From positions 1-14,781 of the forward strand of contig JAYOED010000052.1 in assembly GCA_038106575.1 (NCBI GenBank): a stretch of 14,781 bases of DNA, read 5' to 3'. The first letter of the stretch is position 1. Each line of letters starts with the position of its first letter. The notes under the pieces were generated by a model. That model saw nothing but the letters and a program-made list of their open reading frames with translations, made no database searches and was not told the origin of the DNA. Source of the DNA: Ga0077527 sp038106575 (lineage in GTDB: Bacteria; Pseudomonadota; Gammaproteobacteria; Burkholderiales; SG8-41). The translations under genes and the position numbers were made by a program. Below are positions 13,387 through 14,781 of this stretch, piece by piece.

Positions 13387-14394
13387 ATGACAATCGCTAA
13401 TAAAAACAAGCTTCATGCAAAGACATTGATGGTCGCGGCTATCGCAGTGGCAATGTTCGCGACCTGCGCAAAGGCGCAAAGCTGGCAGCCTGAAAAGAAC
13501 GTCGAGATCATCATCAATACCGGGCCCGGCAGTGGACAGGATGCCACCGGCCGCTTCATGCAGCGATTGCTACAGGACATGAAGCTGGTGCCGACGGCGC
13601 TGTCGGTTGTGAACAAACCCGGCGGTGGTGGCGCGATTGCCTACGGTTACATTAACCAGCATGCGGGTGACGGCAACTTCGTGGCGATTGCTTCGAAGAG
13701 CCTGTTGACCAATCACATCATGGGCCGCACCAAGGTGACCTACACCAGCCTGACGCCGCTGGCGATCCTGTTCGAGGAATACATCAGCGTCGCGGTCAAG
13801 GCCGATTCGTCGATCAAGGACGGCAAGGATCTGCTGGAACGCATGAAGAAGGATCCGACTTCGGTGACCTTTGGCGTCGCCACCAGTCTCGGCAATCCGA
13901 ATCACCAGGGCGTGGCGATGGCGCTCAAGCGTGTGGGCGCCGACGTGCGCAAGGCCAAGAATGTGGTGTTCCAGTCGGGCGGCAAGGCTGTCACCGCGAT
14001 GCTTGGCGGTCACGTCGACGTGGTGCCGGGTTCGGTGGGCCTGATGCAGAAGCATCTTGAGGCCGGCAGCATCCGCGTGATCGCGATCGCCGCGCCGCAG
14101 CGGCTGACGGGATCGTTTGCGCAGGTGCCGACGTGGAAAGAGCAGGGTGCTGACGCCGTGGTCTCCAACTGGCGCGGATTGATCGGTCCAGGCAACCTGA
14201 CTCCGGCGCAGACCGCGTTCTGGGATGACGCCACGCGCCAGTTCACGCAGAGCGATACCTGGAAGAAGGAGCTCGGTAGGAAAAACTGGGATAACCAGTA
14301 CAAGGCTAGCTCGGAAACCAAAAAATACATGGATGCCGAATACGCCGAGCTGAAGGCATTTCTCACCGAACTGGAGCTGGCAAAGACCAGGTAG
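13387..14394 (+). CDS. tctC: TctC, Bug-family periplasmic solute-binding protein
   Basis: TctC/Bug proteins capture carboxylates in the periplasm and deliver them to TctA-TctB. The 335-residue precursor has a signal peptide (basic 6-12, hydrophobic 14-25) with likely cleavage after ATCAKA at residue 30. The mature protein starts SWQPEKNVEIII and contains NTGPGSGQDATGR (44-56), matching the ligand-contacting GGxxDxxxR loop of Bug proteins, with Asp52. VVNKPGGGGAIAYGY follows (about 74-88), and there is a typical two-lobed layout with FGVATSLGNPNHQG in the middle. Length is normal. CGGAG lies upstream of the ATG with a rather long spacing. It is 47 bases after the LeuD-like gene and more than 5.7 kb from tctA. 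This split order suggests the enzymes between belong to the same uptake-and-use pathway. Confidence 0.93.
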   Translation: MTIANKNKLHAKTLMVAAIAVAMFATCAKAQSWQPEKNVEIIINTGPGSGQDATGRFMQRLLQDMKLVPTALSVVNKPGGGGAIAYGYINQHAGDGNFVAIASKSLLTNHIMGRTKVTYTSLTPLAILFEEYISVAVKADSSIKDGKDLLERMKKDPTSVTFGVATSLGNPNHQGVAMALKRVGADVRKAKNVVFQSGGKAVTAMLGGHVDVVPGSVGLMQKHLEAGSIRVIAIAAPQRLTGSFAQVPTWKEQGADAVVSNWRGLIGPGNLTPAQTAFWDDATRQFTQSDTWKKELGRKNWDNQYKASSETKKYMDAEYAELKAFLTELELAKTR

Positions 14395-14428
14395 CATCAG
14401 ACATGCCCGATCCCGGAAATTTGATCCA

Positions 14429-14781
14429 GTGAAACTGTGCATCACTCCGGGGTCGCCCTATGTGCGCATAGCGTGCATTGTGCTACTGGGAAAGGGGCTG
14501 GGCGGCCGGCTGGATGTCATAGAAGCGAAGACGCGTACGGCGGACAGTCCGTGCTTCGCGATCAATTCCTCTGGCCGCGTGCCATACCTAGTTCAAGATG
14601 ACGGCATCGGTATGGAAGAGTCGGCTTTGATTTGCAGTTTTCTAGATCACCTCGACGGAAAGTCAACGTTTGAATTGCCCGTAGGCGAACAGGCACTGGC
14701 AGCGCGTCGCCTCTATGCGTTTTCGCGCAGTCTGATTGATGGTCTGTCTGTGTGGGGGCGTGCACTCGCCGAATGCTCAAC
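14429..14781 (+). CDS. Glutathione S-transferase family protein, N-terminal part (runs off the window)
   Basis: An open frame from a GTG at 14429 continues without a stop to the last base, giving 117 codons. The beginning KLCITPGSPYVRIACIVLL is a thioredoxin-like GST N-terminus, with a Ser-Pro-Tyr-x-Arg pattern where glutathione is usually activated. NSSGRVPYLVQDDG (about residues 50-63) supplies the cis-proline region, and MEESALICSFLDHL (about 66-79) has the Glu-Ser pair that binds the glutathione gamma-glutamyl group. The C-terminal helical domain starts near 88 and is cut off. No in-frame ATG exists upstream, and the ATG at 14403 is out of frame and closes within ten codons. The gene follows tctC by 34 bases with no visible terminator, so it may be the last member of the operon. 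Confidence 0.85.
   Translation, partial: MKLCITPGSPYVRIACIVLLGKGLGGRLDVIEAKTRTADSPCFAINSSGRVPYLVQDDGIGMEESALICSFLDHLDGKSTFELPVGEQALAARRLYAFSRSLIDGLSVWGRALAECS

Noticed and set aside
14403..14432. Short ATG frame just after tctC, possible leader peptide
   Set aside because: It has nine codons before TGA, no ribosome binding site and no repeated codon pattern. It overlaps the GST start in another frame and is most likely chance.
1..14781. CRISPR arrays, insertion sequences, tRNA genes, prophage or defence genes
   Set aside because: No regularly spaced repeats, transposase motifs, terminal inverted repeats, cloverleaf structures or phage-type genes were seen on either strand.

Overview
The window looks like chromosome from a betaproteobacterium, most likely Burkholderiales. 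Three things suggest this: the 23S 3' end and 5S rRNA have the betaproteobacterial form, the gene order msrB-(unknown)-yciB-bolA-parvulin is typical of that group, and the window carries a tripartite tricarboxylate (TTT) transporter with a Bug-type binding protein. The organism call is inference from pattern memory, not from a search.

Layout. Bases 1-510 are the end of an rRNA operon on the + strand (partial 23S, spacer, complete 5S), closed by a hairpin terminator at about 517-553. Bases 584-3313 hold a compact minus-strand housekeeping cluster that runs towards the rRNA operon: msrB, a gene of unknown function with an apparent frame disturbance, yciB, bolA and a secreted parvulin-type prolyl isomerase. 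A small MAPEG membrane protein (3401-3775, +) is divergent from msrB. It converges on a minus-strand FAD-linked D-2-hydroxyacid dehydrogenase (3786-5198). A 424-base gap follows, with no convincing gene and one clear inverted repeat.

From 5623 to at least 14394, all on the + strand with gaps of 7-56 bases, lies what looks like one catabolic operon. Its genes are tctB, tctA, an NAD-type isocitrate/isopropylmalate dehydrogenase-family enzyme, a ketopantoate-reductase-family enzyme, two tandem LeuC-like hydro-lyase large subunits, one LeuD-like small subunit, and tctC. A glutathione S-transferase gene starts 34 bases further on and runs off the right end.

How the genes may work together (inference). 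The TTT system imports a di- or tricarboxylate. The LeuC/LeuD-type enzyme or enzymes move its hydroxyl group by dehydration and rehydration. The dehydrogenase then oxidatively decarboxylates the product to a 2-oxo acid, which the PanE-like enzyme could reduce to a 2-hydroxy acid. This is the aconitase/isocitrate-dehydrogenase logic of the TCA, leucine and lysine pathways. It lacks the condensing synthase and is joined to an importer, so it looks degradative. Active-site changes in the dehydrogenase, both LeuC-like proteins and the LeuD-like protein suggest the substrate is neither 3-isopropylmalate nor plain citrate. The two-large-to-one-small subunit arrangement is the most unusual part of the window.
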